Source: Chersky-840 sp963838775
Lineage (GTDB): Bacteria; Actinomycetota; Acidimicrobiia; Acidimicrobiales; UBA8190
Reading direction: 5' to 3'
DNA: 64,000 nt
Assembly (NCBI GenBank): GCA_963838775.1
Contig: CAWISP010000036.1
Coordinates: forward strand, 1-64,000
A program made the position numbers and the translations under genes. Below are positions 18,884 to 27,899 of the stretch, one piece after another (the stretch's first letter is position 1; every line of letters starts with the position of its first letter). Below the pieces are notes generated by a model. The model did not search any database. It was not told where the DNA came from and worked only from the letters and a program-made list of their open reading frames with translations.

Positions 18884-19465
18884 GTGGTTGCACTGGCAAC
18901 GATCGAGGAGCGGCAACAATGGCGGACCGATTTCCTCGTTGCTCTCTACGAGTTGTCCGACGGCAACGTGTCGAATTGGCCAACCTTCGGAGAGATCGCT
19001 GAATTGGCGGGTACGCCCGCGTCCGACGTTGAGGGAATCCTTGAGTTCCTAAGCAACGAGAGGCTGTGCAAGGTCGAGACCACTGGCGGGCCAGCAGCCC
19101 TCGTCAGCATCACAAGTTATGGAATCCGCCAGGCTGAGGAGATCATCACCCAGCGAGAACGCTCGGGAGAGCCTCGTCTTTCTCACCTCGTCGTCTATAC
19201 CGATCAAGAGCTGCTTCGTGTTCTCGAGCCACTTGTAGTCGACATTCTTTCCGCGGCGGGAAGCGCCGGCTTGGATCCTGACGCCCGGGCAGATGTCGAG
19301 TCCGACGTGCAATCGGCAACCGACCAGCTCCATGCTGCACGCCCGAACCGGGGCGTCATCAGAGCCGCCCTGGACAGGATCAAGGCCAACATGGGGTCTG
19401 CCATTGCCGCTGGCTCCGGTTTGATCAGCTCGATCGACATCATCCTGCACCGGTTGGGGCATTAG
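18884..19465 (+). CDS. Unrecognised protein with N-terminal winged helix, island cargo
   Basis: 193 residues from GTG 18884 (GGGAGG lies a few bases upstream; a slightly later start is possible). Residues 1-75 look like a winged helix (NWPTFGEIAELAGTPASDVEGILEFL, then a wing KVETTGGPAALVSITSYG). The C-terminal half is helical (LVVYTDQELLRVLEPLV, then DVQSATDQLHAARPN) and ends in a possibly membrane-associating helix (GSAIAAGSGLISSIDIIL). It lies with the next gene at the right end of island 1, where satellites usually carry defence or fitness cargo. Function unknown. Confidence 0.65.
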   Translation: MVALATIEERQQWRTDFLVALYELSDGNVSNWPTFGEIAELAGTPASDVEGILEFLSNERLCKVETTGGPAALVSITSYGIRQAEEIITQRERSGEPRLSHLVVYTDQELLRVLEPLVVDILSAAGSAGLDPDARADVESDVQSATDQLHAARPNRGVIRAALDRIKANMGSAIAAGSGLISSIDIILHRLGH

Positions 19466-19472
19466 GACCGCC

Positions 19473-20396
19473 ATGGCCCAGAGCGCCCCGGTCTCACCGA
19501 CGCACCGCCTCGCCGAGTTGTGCGTCGGCGCGTACGACTTCGTGACTGACTTCGGCGAGTCTTACGGGAGCGACCCGGAGCCGGGCTCGCAGGCAGAGAT
19601 CGAGATGCACCGCAACGGGATCGTTGGGCCGGATGGCCCGTGGCGTCCGTCTGAGGTGGAAACCGCTTTCACACTGGCGGCTGCCGTCTTCATAGGGGCC
19701 GCTGGCCAGTACCTGATGGCGCTGAGCCAGCTTCTCGCTCAAGAGGAGATGGCCCTCTTTGGATTCCAGGCCGTCGCCCGGCCACTCGCCGAGTCAGCTG
19801 CCCATGCATGGTGGCTTCTTGACCCCGGGATCGGGGCTCGCGAACGAGTCGCCCGTACTGCGACCGAGCGCTGGGGAAGCGTCGTAGAGCTCGGGAAGGC
19901 CGAAGTCGCGGGGGAGATCGACCCAGCCATCCATCAGACGCGGGTGCTCGATTTCAGGGCCAAGATGGCCAAGCTCGGCCTCCAAGAGAAGCTCGACCGG
20001 CGTGGGAGGCTCCTCGGCTACGAAGGCCACACCCCGCCCGAACTGACCACTCTGGTTGGGGACTTCCTGAGGTCTCTGCGTGCGACGAAGGGGGAGTTCT
20101 GGTACCGCACCGTATCGGGCGTCACCCACACCGCCCTATACGCCTACCTGCAGTACCAGGTCGCCGAGGCCGTACCAGGTCAGGAGCGTGCGACGCTCAA
20201 ACCAACGTTGCCCCTCGGGGCGGTGGCCAACGCAGCCATGCTCGGGACGATGTCTTACCTTGGTGCAGTGGAGCGTCACGCCTTGATCTATGGGCGCGAC
20301 GCCGCAGCCGTCGGTACCGAACGGATCACCACCGTGCGAGCGATCCTGGCCGCCGTCGGCGCCGCGCCTGGGGTGGTCGACCCGAGCGCCTCCTAA
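19473..20396 (+). CDS. Unrecognised 307-residue helical protein beside the attachment site
   Basis: Starts with ATG 19473, seven bases after the preceding gene. Mostly alpha-helical, with hydrophobic helices around residues 65-110 (TLAAAVFIGAAGQYLMALSQ) and RPLAESAAHAWWLLDPG, and later THTALYAYLQYQVAEA. The LAESAAHAWWLLDP segment resembles bacterial DUF5677-like/HEPN-related helical bundles, but this is weak. It ends 5 bases before the 66-bp repeat and 70 bases before attR, so it is the last gene of the island. A defence role is a guess based on position. Confidence 0.6.
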   Translation: MAQSAPVSPTHRLAELCVGAYDFVTDFGESYGSDPEPGSQAEIEMHRNGIVGPDGPWRPSEVETAFTLAAAVFIGAAGQYLMALSQLLAQEEMALFGFQAVARPLAESAAHAWWLLDPGIGARERVARTATERWGSVVELGKAEVAGEIDPAIHQTRVLDFRAKMAKLGLQEKLDRRGRLLGYEGHTPPELTTLVGDFLRSLRATKGEFWYRTVSGVTHTALYAYLQYQVAEAVPGQERATLKPTLPLGAVANAAMLGTMSYLGAVERHALIYGRDAAAVGTERITTVRAILAAVGAAPGVVDPSAS

Positions 20397-20400
20397 GCTG

Positions 20401-20466
20401 CCCTGAGCAGGACCTCTCCCCATAGGAGTGCCGGTGTACTTGCGGGGTCGAACGCCTCTCCGACAC
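20401..20466 (+). repeat. 66-bp attachment-associated repeat, copy A
   Basis: One of three 66-bp copies (also 38695-38760 and 56370-56435). All share CCGGTGTA, GCGGGGTCG and an end in CTCTCCGACAC or one mismatch to it. The last part resembles the T-arm and acceptor end of the tRNA-Leu at 8530. The repeat ends exactly at the first of two adjacent att cores. Confidence 0.8.
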
Positions 20467-20480
20467 CCTCTCCGACACGC
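20466..20480 (+). other. Right attachment core of island 1
   Basis: Exact 15-base copy (CCCTCTCCGACACGC) of the tRNA-Leu 3' end at 8602-8616. It directly abuts the core that ends the 66-bp repeat, so two att cores lie in tandem here, as expected where two islands meet. Confidence 0.75.
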
Positions 20481-20727
20481 TACTTTCCGTACCACTTTCT
20501 CGTCGTCCAACTTCAGCGAGCGGGACAATCAACGGGGGAGCACCGGCCACATTGACCTCCAGATGGTCCGGAGAACACCACCAAAGTGTCGATCAGTTCC
20601 TCGACGAGTATCCCCTCGCTCGCCGTCTGTTCCCGCCTCCCAAACCGCTTCTACGTCGATCTGAGCGAGGAATCGGGGTACTTCGGAGAAGCGTTCTGCT
20701 AGCCATCGCGGGTGAATCGAGTAGCGA

Positions 20728-22032
20728 CTATGTGAGCGCCGCGCTGATCAGCTTCCCGATGATGGTGTATCCCTTGGTGTTGGCGTGGATATTGCCCATC
20801 GAGCAGTAGTAGGTGAGCTTGCACACCTCGGCCACGGCGGCCGGGATCTTGGGAGGGCTGTACGGCGCCAGGTTCTTCAGGGTGGTGAAAGAGGTGTAGG
20901 CGCCTGTGGCGGCGGTCACGTCCGCAAAGAATCCGTGGGGGATCAGGGTGGTGTAGTCATTCTTGAGTGCGGGGTTGATGAAGCTCCGGAAGGCGGTGAC
21001 CGACAGCCCGGCGAGGCTACTCGCGCCGGTCCCGGCGGTGCAGGTGTTCGCCGGAGCCGGCGTGCAGACCCAGAGGCCGAGCAGGACGTCGGGGTAGGTG
21101 AGTCCCACGATGGGTGCACTCGGACCTGCGGCTGAGCGGAGGGCGGGCAGGAGGGTCCCGAGATTGCCATTGATCACCGGGAGGGAGCCGCTGAGGATGC
21201 AGCTGATCGGGTCGGTGAAGGGTCCGCTGGCCCCGATCATGACCGGGTTGGTCGCTGAGGCGGCGGCACATGGGGTGACGTCGTTACCGCCGATGGACAC
21301 GGTGACCAACCCGATCTGCCCGGCGTGGTTCGTCATGAAGTCCTCCGCAGCCTGCGCCTGGCTTTCGCCGCTCGGCACTGTGCCCGCGGTCCCGGTGATG
21401 GCCGGTGGCCCGTAGCCCACACCGCACACGGCACTGGGATCGAGGATCGAAGAAGTCGTGGCTCCTCCGCAGCCGAAGTTGACCAGTGTCAACTTCTCCT
21501 TCTTGGCCACGACTCCTGTAAAGCCGCTTGTCGCGGCACCGTTGGGAAGCGGAACCGGCTGGTACCCGACGGAGTAGGAGTCGCCTAGGGAGACGTAATA
21601 GTCGGGGAAGGTCAAGGAGGACACCGATGTCACCGCCGAACCGTTCACGAGGCCTAGCCCACACGTCACCACCTTCTGATGGAGCGCCGCCGTGCTGCAC
21701 AGGCCGTCACTGGGGCCGACGACGGTGAAGGTCAAGGGCGCGGTCAGGTGGCCCTTGCTGTTGACGGATATGGCGACCTCCGTGCTGACGTCGCACTGGG
21801 CGACATTGGTGGCCCCCGGCGCGCACTGGGCGAGGAGCTCGCCACTGTCACCGACGAGCCCCGAGCCCTTGAGGGTCACCGATTGATTCGGAGTCAGGCC
21901 CTTGTGAGGGGTGGCGTTCACCTTCGGTCCCCCGGAGGCCACCGCGCTCGTAGCGGGAAGGACGACGGTGGTAACAAGAGCGAGGCTGGCTACCGCCAGC
22001 ACGACGCGGATCGCTGAACAATGAATGCGCAT
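20728..22032 (-). CDS. Secreted SGNH/GDSL-family hydrolase
   Basis: 434 residues. A Sec signal peptide (VLAVASLALVTTVVLPATSAVA) is followed by a beta-sandwich-like domain similar to neocarzinostatin-type modules (GLTPNQSVTLKGSGL, paired cysteines). The SGNH hydrolase follows: block I YVSLGDSYSVG with the nucleophile serine, block III IGGNDV, and a C-terminal NIHANTKGYTIIGK with the catalytic histidine. It probably hydrolyses lipid or ester bonds outside the cell. It is isolated between two att-like cores (20480 and 22442). GTTCCG lies upstream of the start. Confidence 0.85.
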   Translation of the reverse strand: MRIHCSAIRVVLAVASLALVTTVVLPATSAVASGGPKVNATPHKGLTPNQSVTLKGSGLVGDSGELLAQCAPGATNVAQCDVSTEVAISVNSKGHLTAPLTFTVVGPSDGLCSTAALHQKVVTCGLGLVNGSAVTSVSSLTFPDYYVSLGDSYSVGYQPVPLPNGAATSGFTGVVAKKEKLTLVNFGCGGATTSSILDPSAVCGVGYGPPAITGTAGTVPSGESQAQAAEDFMTNHAGQIGLVTVSIGGNDVTPCAAASATNPVMIGASGPFTDPISCILSGSLPVINGNLGTLLPALRSAAGPSAPIVGLTYPDVLLGLWVCTPAPANTCTAGTGASSLAGLSVTAFRSFINPALKNDYTTLIPHGFFADVTAATGAYTSFTTLKNLAPYSPPKIPAAVAEVCKLTYYCSMGNIHANTKGYTIIGKLISAALT

Positions 22033-22559
22033 GGTTCCGTTCCCCCAGTGTGAACTCTACCAACCAGGCCTAGCAGCCTGCGCCCTGGAGAATCCTCGTC
22101 AATGTTGACGATCCCTAAGAAGAAGCCAGGTCATCCGGGGCTTCCTGGCACAACGCTCTGACCCGGGCGCCTATAAGCGGCCAGGTCGATGCCACTAGCC
22201 GCTTGGCCGACCTCGCTTCTCAGTGCCCGTCGGTTTGGCGCCAAAGTGAAGCATCAAAAGATCACCAGCAGGCCCGGTTATGGGGGGAGAAGCGCACTCA
22301 GGAGCGCTGCCGGGACCCGTCAAAGCTCCCCCTACGGGCGGCCCTCGGGCGGCCTTGACCGGCCCCTTGTCGGGTGACGCTGGAGCCCGTGTCACCACGG
22401 ATCGAGCCGCCAGTGACCGTTGGTACGGGACCGTGCGGCTCGGTTCTCCGACACCCGGTTTGAACAGGGAAACGCCGGGCCTCATGCCCGGCTCCTTCGC
22501 GTCAGACGGGCGAAGCGCGCGGCAGTGAGCGCGACCGGTCCAAACGAGGTGCCCCCGAG
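22033..22559. other. Non-coding stretch with att-like remnant and hairpin
   Basis: No convincing gene. It holds an att-like core (GGTTCTCCGACAC, 22442-22454) and a perfect 7-bp hairpin GCCGGGC/GCCCGGC (22474-22492) that may end transcription. It also holds a segment (GGCGGCCTTGACCGGCCCC, about 22348) that resembles 56513-56534, suggesting both are scars of related junctions. Confidence 0.5.
22442..22454 (+). other. Att-like core
   Basis: GGTTCTCCGACAC shares the TCTCCGACAC core with the tRNA-Leu 3' end. Another copy with the same GGTT variant is at 56492-56504. Confidence 0.5.
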
Positions 22560-23258
22560 GTGTTCTACAGCGAACGTAAGCGACAAGAGAGATTGACCGA
22601 GGCCGAGGCATCTGGTCAGTCCCCGTGGTCGGACCAATTCAGCCAGCGGGCTCGAACTCGCATCTGGCACGCCTACAGAGCATGCTTCAGCCCGACCAAC
22701 ACTACGGGGTGGGAGGAAATCACCGGCCACCTCCGGAGTGCCCTATTGCGTGACCTTGGCACAGAGTCGCTCACAAACAAGGGCCACGCAAACCCAGACG
22801 TCCATGACTACCTGCTCATCTCGGCCGACGATAAACAAGTCTGTTCGGTCATCGAGGCCATGGTTGAGACCTGCCACTTCATGGGTGGACGGTGGCAACA
22901 CTGGCTGACTCCGGAGGCCGCGCGGTTCGAGGAGGCGATCAACGACGCGCTCTATCGAGAGCGGGTGTCATACGCTCTTGTCGAGGGCCGGATCGTGGCA
23001 AAGGCCTCGGAGGAACTACACGCCGCAGTGGTAGCGCCGGTCCTCCGTATTCTGGCCGGCGGTCCGAGAGGAGTGGCGGAGGCTGACGCTGCTCGAGGTG
23101 GATCGGGAGGACGTCGAAGCCTGGATCGACTCCCTCGGCATCGGGCTCGGGGCCCGGCGCAACTACCTGAGTCACCTTCACCAGTTCTACGTCTTCGCGA
23201 GCGACCGCACCGGGTCGTCGCTCCCCACCGAGAAGATCCGGCGGCCACGCCAACCTAG
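22560..23258 (+). pseudogene. AbiJ-NTD4-like protein, cut off by recombinase DNA
   Basis: Read from GTG 22560. The first about 165 residues (FSQRARTRIWHAYRACF, then RFEEAINDALYRERVSYALVEGRIVAKASEELH) match the pattern of the AbiJ N-terminal domain 4, found in abortive-infection and other defence proteins. After about 23055 the frame is only an antisense-quality shadow of a tyrosine recombinase, so the natural C-terminal effector is missing. I call it a remnant. The domain assignment is from memory of the family, not a search. Confidence 0.6.
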
Positions 23259-23799
23259 GAACCTCCCCCGTCCCATCAGGGACGAGCACCTCCGCCGGGC
23301 GCTCGCCAAGGCGCCGAGCCCCGAGATCCGGTGCTGGCTGCTCCTGGGCGCCTACGAGGGGCTCCGGTGCCTCGAGATCGCCGGCCTCGACGTCGAGGAC
23401 GTCCGGGATGACGAGGGAGCCCTCCTGGTGCGTCGCGGCAAGGGGCGCCGGGAGCGCGGTGTCCCGCTCCACCCTCTCGTGCTCGAGGCCTTCCACGAGC
23501 TCCCGCTCCCGCGTGGCGGCCCGATCTTCACCATGCCCGACGGCCGGGGGGTCCCGCCCTATGTCGTGAGCCAGCGGATCAATCGCTTCTTACGGACCAT
23601 TGGGTCGCCGTCGACCGCCCATGCCTTGCGCCATTGGTTCGGGACGAATCTCCTCCGTGGCACCCACGACCTCCGGGTCGTCCAGGAGATGCTCGGTCAC
23701 TCGTCGCCGGCGACCACGGCTCAGTACGCCGCCTTCGACACGGGGTTGGCCGGTACCGCCGTGAGGGCCTTGTCGGTCCGTCCCGAGCCTTCGGCCTGA
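23098..23799 (+). CDS. Tyrosine recombinase/integrase, N-terminal arm probably lost
   Basis: 233 residues from GTG 23098. The same frame is open upstream to about 23050 (reading REEWRRLTLLE) without a start codon, so the SAM-like N-terminal domain is shortened. The catalytic residues are present: Arg I in GAYEGLRCLEIAGL, lysine in RRGKGRRER, HALRHWFGTNLL (HxxR), LGHSS and the nucleophile in TTAQYAAFD. It could be an integrase of the segment starting at the att-like core 22442, or a XerC-like enzyme. A tyrosine recombinase is the typical user of tRNA 3' ends, so it may be relevant to the att copies here. Confidence 0.78.
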   Translation: MDREDVEAWIDSLGIGLGARRNYLSHLHQFYVFASDRTGSSLPTEKIRRPRQPRNLPRPIRDEHLRRALAKAPSPEIRCWLLLGAYEGLRCLEIAGLDVEDVRDDEGALLVRRGKGRRERGVPLHPLVLEAFHELPLPRGGPIFTMPDGRGVPPYVVSQRINRFLRTIGSPSTAHALRHWFGTNLLRGTHDLRVVQEMLGHSSPATTAQYAAFDTGLAGTAVRALSVRPEPSA

Positions 23800-23890
23800 C
23801 GCAGCCGGGAGCCTTCGCCCGGGGCAAGGTCCCATGTCAGTGGCCGTAAGGGCCTTTCCTCCCATAAAGTGTCATGTCTTGGGGGTAGTC

Positions 23891-24406
23891 ATGCATCGCT
23901 CGATCCGCTTTCTTGCCCTTGCGACACTTGCAATCGGGGTCATCGCGCTTCCGATGGTGTTGCCTGGATCTCCTGCGTACGCCAAGGGTAAGACCGGGGT
24001 CACGGTCAAATGCACTGCTCTGAGCGGCATCTTCGTTGCGCCCCTGCCCGAGACGTTCACGATTAGCGGGTGCTCACAGACTCGCGCGACTGGAGGCTGG
24101 GGAACCTTGAGGTGTCCCGAGAACGGTTTTTGTCCACCCGGGTTGATCACCTGGAGCGATGGCCTCGGAACTACGACCCTCAAGTTCGACGAGAACCAAA
24201 TCCTTCCAGGCGCCCCGAACAACAAATGTCCCAACGCCAATGACACCGAGGAAATCTGGAAGGGTCGTGGCACTAGGAGCAGCCCAGCAGGTGGGAGCCC
24301 TGCGATCAAGGGTTCGGTCCGGGCCAAGGTCTGTATTGAACCGACCACGCCGGGTGGCACCGCCGCCGTGTTCTCCCTTTTGCCAGGGTCGCGTTTCAAG
24401 GTCTAA
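23891..24406 (+). CDS. Secreted hypothetical protein
   Basis: 171 residues from ATG 23891. A clear Sec signal peptide (MHRSIRFLALATLAIGVIAL, cleavage near AYA-KG) is followed by a small beta-rich domain with four cysteines (VKCTALSG, SGCSQ, RCPENGFCPPG, NKCPN). No family recognised. Its frame stays open after the TAA for a further 39 codons, so the natural gene may once have been longer (see 24407-24526). Confidence 0.65.
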   Translation: MHRSIRFLALATLAIGVIALPMVLPGSPAYAKGKTGVTVKCTALSGIFVAPLPETFTISGCSQTRATGGWGTLRCPENGFCPPGLITWSDGLGTTTLKFDENQILPGAPNNKCPNANDTEEIWKGRGTRSSPAGGSPAIKGSVRAKVCIEPTTPGGTAAVFSLLPGSRFKV

Positions 24407-24526
24407 GTCATACCTCTGGATCAGTCTGCCGAAGTGACCCACGTCGCCAACGTCGCCTGGCCCGCACCCGGCAAGTGCTTCCGGATGGTCTACAGCGGGT
24501 TCAACGGCTACCCGACGCCCAATTGA
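24407..24526 (+). pseudogene. Same-frame continuation after the stop of the secreted protein
   Basis: Directly after the TAA at 24404-24406 the same frame continues with protein-like sequence (VTHVANVAWPAPGKCFRMVY) to TGA 24524. It may be the former C terminus cut by a nonsense mutation, or chance. GTG 24434 could start a 30-residue peptide but has no ribosome site. Confidence 0.35.
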
Positions 24527-25135
24527 CGGCACGCCGTTCTCGACTCTTTGTAATCGGCCGATAGAGGGCCGCGACACCGGCGAGGATCACTCAGGCCCGG
24601 ATTTGCGAACGGGTCGCCCTCGGACCCGAGCGCACACTTACCAGCACCTTGTGGACAGTGAACCGGCCGTCGGACCCGTCGTCTGACGCGAGTTCGCCCG
24701 CCCCACCATTCACGGCAGGACGGGCGAGCCATCATTGAGTTGTAACCAGCGACTGCCTATGAGCACCGAACCGACAGACGGACACTCAGCGAAGCCTTAG
24801 GCGCTTCGACCTTGTGCGGACCGAGACATCGTGCCCCGGACAATCGCATCTGTCACCGCTGAGGAACATCCCGATGTGCCACCACCGGACGCCTGCCTGG
24901 AGCCACTCACACGACGGCGCTGGAGATCAGACAAACCATAGGCAAGACCTCCTGTCACTTCGGCCCCAGTCTCCTGGTACTCTCCGCCCGATTGGTACAA
25001 CACCAGAATCGCTCCCCGCGGGCCGTGTGCCAAGAGTCGAAAGGCCCTCTGGGTGGGGTGAGCAGGACTGCCCGGTAACGCTCCACCGATCCTCATGGGA
25101 AGACGGACGCGTGCCCTCGGACCTTGGCGGCGTGA
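24527..25135. other. Stretch without a recognisable gene
   Basis: About 600 bases downstream of two convergent genes. Open frames here are short, overlap on both strands and have no family-like patterns. No repeat or attachment core was seen. Confidence 0.4.
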
Positions 25136-26470
25136 TTAGCGTCGATGGCCCGAGCGGTGGTGTCGATGGTGCAGTCGCACCGGAGGCACAATGCCGGAAC
25201 AGAATCTGGCCGGATCGTGGCCGTAGTGACTGGACGCCCATGGCGATTGGATCACTGCCGTGGCGAAGCTAACGCACGGGGCTCTACCCGATTTGAGCAC
25301 GCTCAAGATCCGTGCGTATGACGGATTCGATAGGAGCGTCCTCGCCGTCGCCGCGATGCCTAATGCCATGTTCGGGAAGATCGGAATGTCGGTGTCCTGG
25401 CCGCTCGTCGTGAACTGGTGCGGGTACGCAGCCGAGTCCAACGACGTATTGAGCGGGTTGTCGGCCCAGAGACCACCCTCGTTTCCGATCCAACTTTCAA
25501 GGAGACTGACATTGTCCGCCGACACCGGGATCGTTTTGGTCCTGTTGGACTGCTGATTGACAGCGCGGATCAGTCCCGCCGCGACCTGAGCATTCGCCCC
25601 CTGGCCCACCGCTGGGGAAGGCACAGCTCGCACCGTTGCGCTCGGACGCGTCGTGGGTGGGGCCGTCACGCTCGCTGGGATAGATGTCAGATCCGGTGCC
25701 GGGCTGGTCGTGGAAGGAGCGAAGCCCGTTGTGGACGCTGTCGTCGAAGGGGGCATCGTTGTTGGCGCCACGGACTCCGTCGACCCCGGAGAAATCGATC
25801 CCGGTGAGAGCGTGTTTACTGGGGTCACGGACGCTTTGGCGAGAGCGCTGGAACCTTGCGAGCTGGTCGTTGCGGGGGTTGTGGATCGTGGGAGTTCCCG
25901 AAGGGCGCGCTCAAGTGCGGTCAGCGTCGCGGGGGGTGGCAGTGCTCGAAGGGCGCGTACAGGTGGACTGAACGTCGTCGTCTTCTGAACGCTTCGGGTC
26001 GTCTCTCCAAATCCAGCGATCCCAAACACCCCGACCAGGATTCCCAGCGCCGTCAGTACCAAGGCGATTGCCTGCAAGGCCTTGGTTCGATACTTGACGG
26101 CCTCTCGCATCCCGGAATGGCCAACGATGGACAGTCGGGGATCTGGGGGCGACAGAGGTCTTATGGAATCGACTTGGTTTGCCGATGCTCCGGTATTGCG
26201 GTGGTGTCGGAGCCTCTGCATGGCGAGGTCTGAGCACGTGGCTTCCGGAGGTATGCCAGCGCCGCCCACGGACATCATTCCCGCAGGAGCATCCTCGGCG
26301 AGATGTTGCCCTGCTGTGCGCGCGGCCCCCTCAACATGGCGCTCCGTGATGGGAGGAGCGTCAAGTGACCCGATGCCGTCATCCTTGACTAGTGCGGTCG
26401 GCTTGCCCTGCGTGAAGAGTCGTGCCTCGTGGATCCCGAACGGGTCAGGATGCCAACCGTCAAGGTCCAT
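25136..26470 (-). CDS. DUF2510-like / transmembrane / lysozyme-like surface protein
   Basis: 444 residues. Domain order: a DUF2510-like module at 1-40 (GWHPDPFGIHEARLF ending DDGIGS), one membrane helix near 130-155 (ALQAIALVLTALGILVGVFG), and a long Ser/Thr/Pro linker (about 170-290). A C-terminal lysozyme/transglycosylase-like domain follows (SWIGNEGGLWADNPLNTS, GIAATARTLLSNPSYARIL, QSPWASSHYGHDPARFC). The glutamate in NEGG may be catalytic. It should be membrane-anchored with the C-terminal domain outside, acting on cell wall. The N-terminal module is shared with 26698-27273, the C-terminal with 27900-28868. Confidence 0.75.
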   Translation of the reverse strand: MDLDGWHPDPFGIHEARLFTQGKPTALVKDDGIGSLDAPPITERHVEGAARTAGQHLAEDAPAGMMSVGGAGIPPEATCSDLAMQRLRHHRNTGASANQVDSIRPLSPPDPRLSIVGHSGMREAVKYRTKALQAIALVLTALGILVGVFGIAGFGETTRSVQKTTTFSPPVRALRALPPPATLTALERALRELPRSTTPATTSSQGSSALAKASVTPVNTLSPGSISPGSTESVAPTTMPPSTTASTTGFAPSTTSPAPDLTSIPASVTAPPTTRPSATVRAVPSPAVGQGANAQVAAGLIRAVNQQSNRTKTIPVSADNVSLLESWIGNEGGLWADNPLNTSLDSAAYPHQFTTSGQDTDIPIFPNMALGIAATARTLLSNPSYARILSVLKSGRAPCVSFATAVIQSPWASSHYGHDPARFCSGIVPPVRLHHRHHRSGHRR

Positions 26471-26697
26471 TGCCCCCCACTACATCGACGAGCCGCCCCC
26501 TAATCGAGGCTCAACGTAATCAAAACTAGCTCCGACCCGAGTGTTTGGAAAGCGCCAACACCACGTTCACGGTCCGTCCTTTCGGGCTCGGCGCGGGAAG
26601 CATCTCCGTATCCGGGGTGGATGGACACTGGAGGGCCTGGACCCGACCGGTAAGCGGCCAGCGACTATCGGGTGGCTCGCCAGTACGCTTCGCGCCC

Positions 26698-27273
26698 TTA
26701 CCTTCCGAGAAGTCTGTGCCAGATGGACGAGACGAGTTTGGGAAATCGGGTCCTGACGGTGTTGACGATGGCGATCACCAATATGACGATTGCGACCACA
26801 GCGGCCACTTCGGCACGTCCGGTGCGATACGCGGTCACCCCACGTCGACCACCGAGAAACGACGGCAAGGAGTCGGCGGGAATGGTGGAGTATGCAACTG
26901 CTACGGCTGCCGCGAGAAGGCCCACAATCGCCACAATCGCCACCAGACGTCCCGAACTGGAACGAGGGGACCACGACGGGAATGGCCTCCTTCCTGGGCT
27001 GCCCGCGTTCACCAGGACTGCCTTTGTCGGAGGTCCGAAGACCGGAGTCTCCTGTGTAGGAAGAACAACGGCATGACGGATCGCCTCGGCGGCGATTTGC
27101 TCGGTGCCTCGCTCCACGACGGACGTGGGACCAACCGCCCGCCATTCGCCGGTGGGCGGCTTGTCGTAGGACCCGATCCCATCGTCTTTCACCAGTGGCG
27201 TCGGCAGCCCCAGTCTGAAGAGTCTCTCCTCATGGATCCCGAATGGATCAGGACGCCAGCCGTCGAGGTCCAT
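26698..27273 (-). CDS. DUF2510-like membrane protein, short paralogue
   Basis: 191 residues starting MDLDGWRPDPFGIHEERLF, nearly the same as the N terminus of the 444-residue neighbour (shared LVKDDGIGS). Two membrane helices (VAIVAIVGLLAAAVAVAY near 115 and EVAAVVAIVILVIAIVNTV near 160) replace the linker and the lysozyme-like domain. Same strand as its paralogue, 227 bases away. It may be a partner subunit or a decayed copy. No known function. Confidence 0.65.
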   Translation of the reverse strand: MDLDGWRPDPFGIHEERLFRLGLPTPLVKDDGIGSYDKPPTGEWRAVGPTSVVERGTEQIAAEAIRHAVVLPTQETPVFGPPTKAVLVNAGSPGRRPFPSWSPRSSSGRLVAIVAIVGLLAAAVAVAYSTIPADSLPSFLGGRRGVTAYRTGRAEVAAVVAIVILVIAIVNTVRTRFPKLVSSIWHRLLGR

Positions 27274-27367
27274 CGCCTACCCGTACTCGTTCATCGCGCG
27301 TCGGACCTCAGTGCCCGATTCGGGTCTCGCACAGAGCCGAGTGGGATCGGAGCTACCGGTGGGAGCG

Positions 27368-27691
27368 TCAGGTTGGTGAACTATCCACCTCGACCTCGTA
27401 CGACCACAGCTCGCTGTGGACCGCCACGGGCGGGTGATCAGCACCCTTGCCCGACACGCCACGATGGCCGTGGGCGAAGGCCGGTGAGGCCACCCACGCG
27501 TTGAACACCTCCCCGTCACGCCAACGGGTCACCACGAGCCAGGTGTCCCGGTCGTCGGTAGGCCGGAGCAGCTCGAAGCCCTCGAACCCATCGGCACTGT
27601 CCACGGCCCCAGCTCGTTCTGCGAACCGACGGGCAAGCTCCCCGTCGCCGCTCTCGGGGACGGTAATGGCATTGATACGGATGGCGGTCAT
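27368..27691 (-). CDS. Antibiotic biosynthesis monooxygenase (ABM) family protein
   Basis: 107 residues from the ATG at 27691 (MTAIRINAITVPESG). The pattern is that of the dimeric alpha/beta-barrel ABM/HmoA/IsdG group: AERAGAVDSADGFEGFELLRP, then DTWLVVTRWRDGEVFNAWVASPAF. Members include haem-degrading oxygenases and quinol monooxygenases; the exact substrate is not predictable. An upstream ATG 51 bases earlier in frame is less likely, as conservation begins at MTAIRI. Confidence 0.8.
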   Translation of the reverse strand: MTAIRINAITVPESGDGELARRFAERAGAVDSADGFEGFELLRPTDDRDTWLVVTRWRDGEVFNAWVASPAFAHGHRGVSGKGADHPPVAVHSELWSYEVEVDSSPT

Positions 27692-27899
27692 GGGCTCCAT
27701 CATCGCCCAGGAACCCTTGACCCGTAACTCGAATCCCCCCACTGGTCACGTTTCGGTCAAGGATGGTGTCCGTGGTCTCCGCCCGCCGTCCTGCATCCAG
27801 GAACACCACCCAGGAGGCCGCTGGGATGCTCAGAGGGTTCATCGAGGCCGTCGAGTCAGGGGCCTTTATGGCCGCCACGTCCCACAAACGGCGCGAGCA

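Noticed and set aside
22560..23258. Full-length protein continuing past the AbiJ-like domain
   Set aside because: The last about 65 codons are the out-of-frame shadow of the recombinase gene and show no family pattern.
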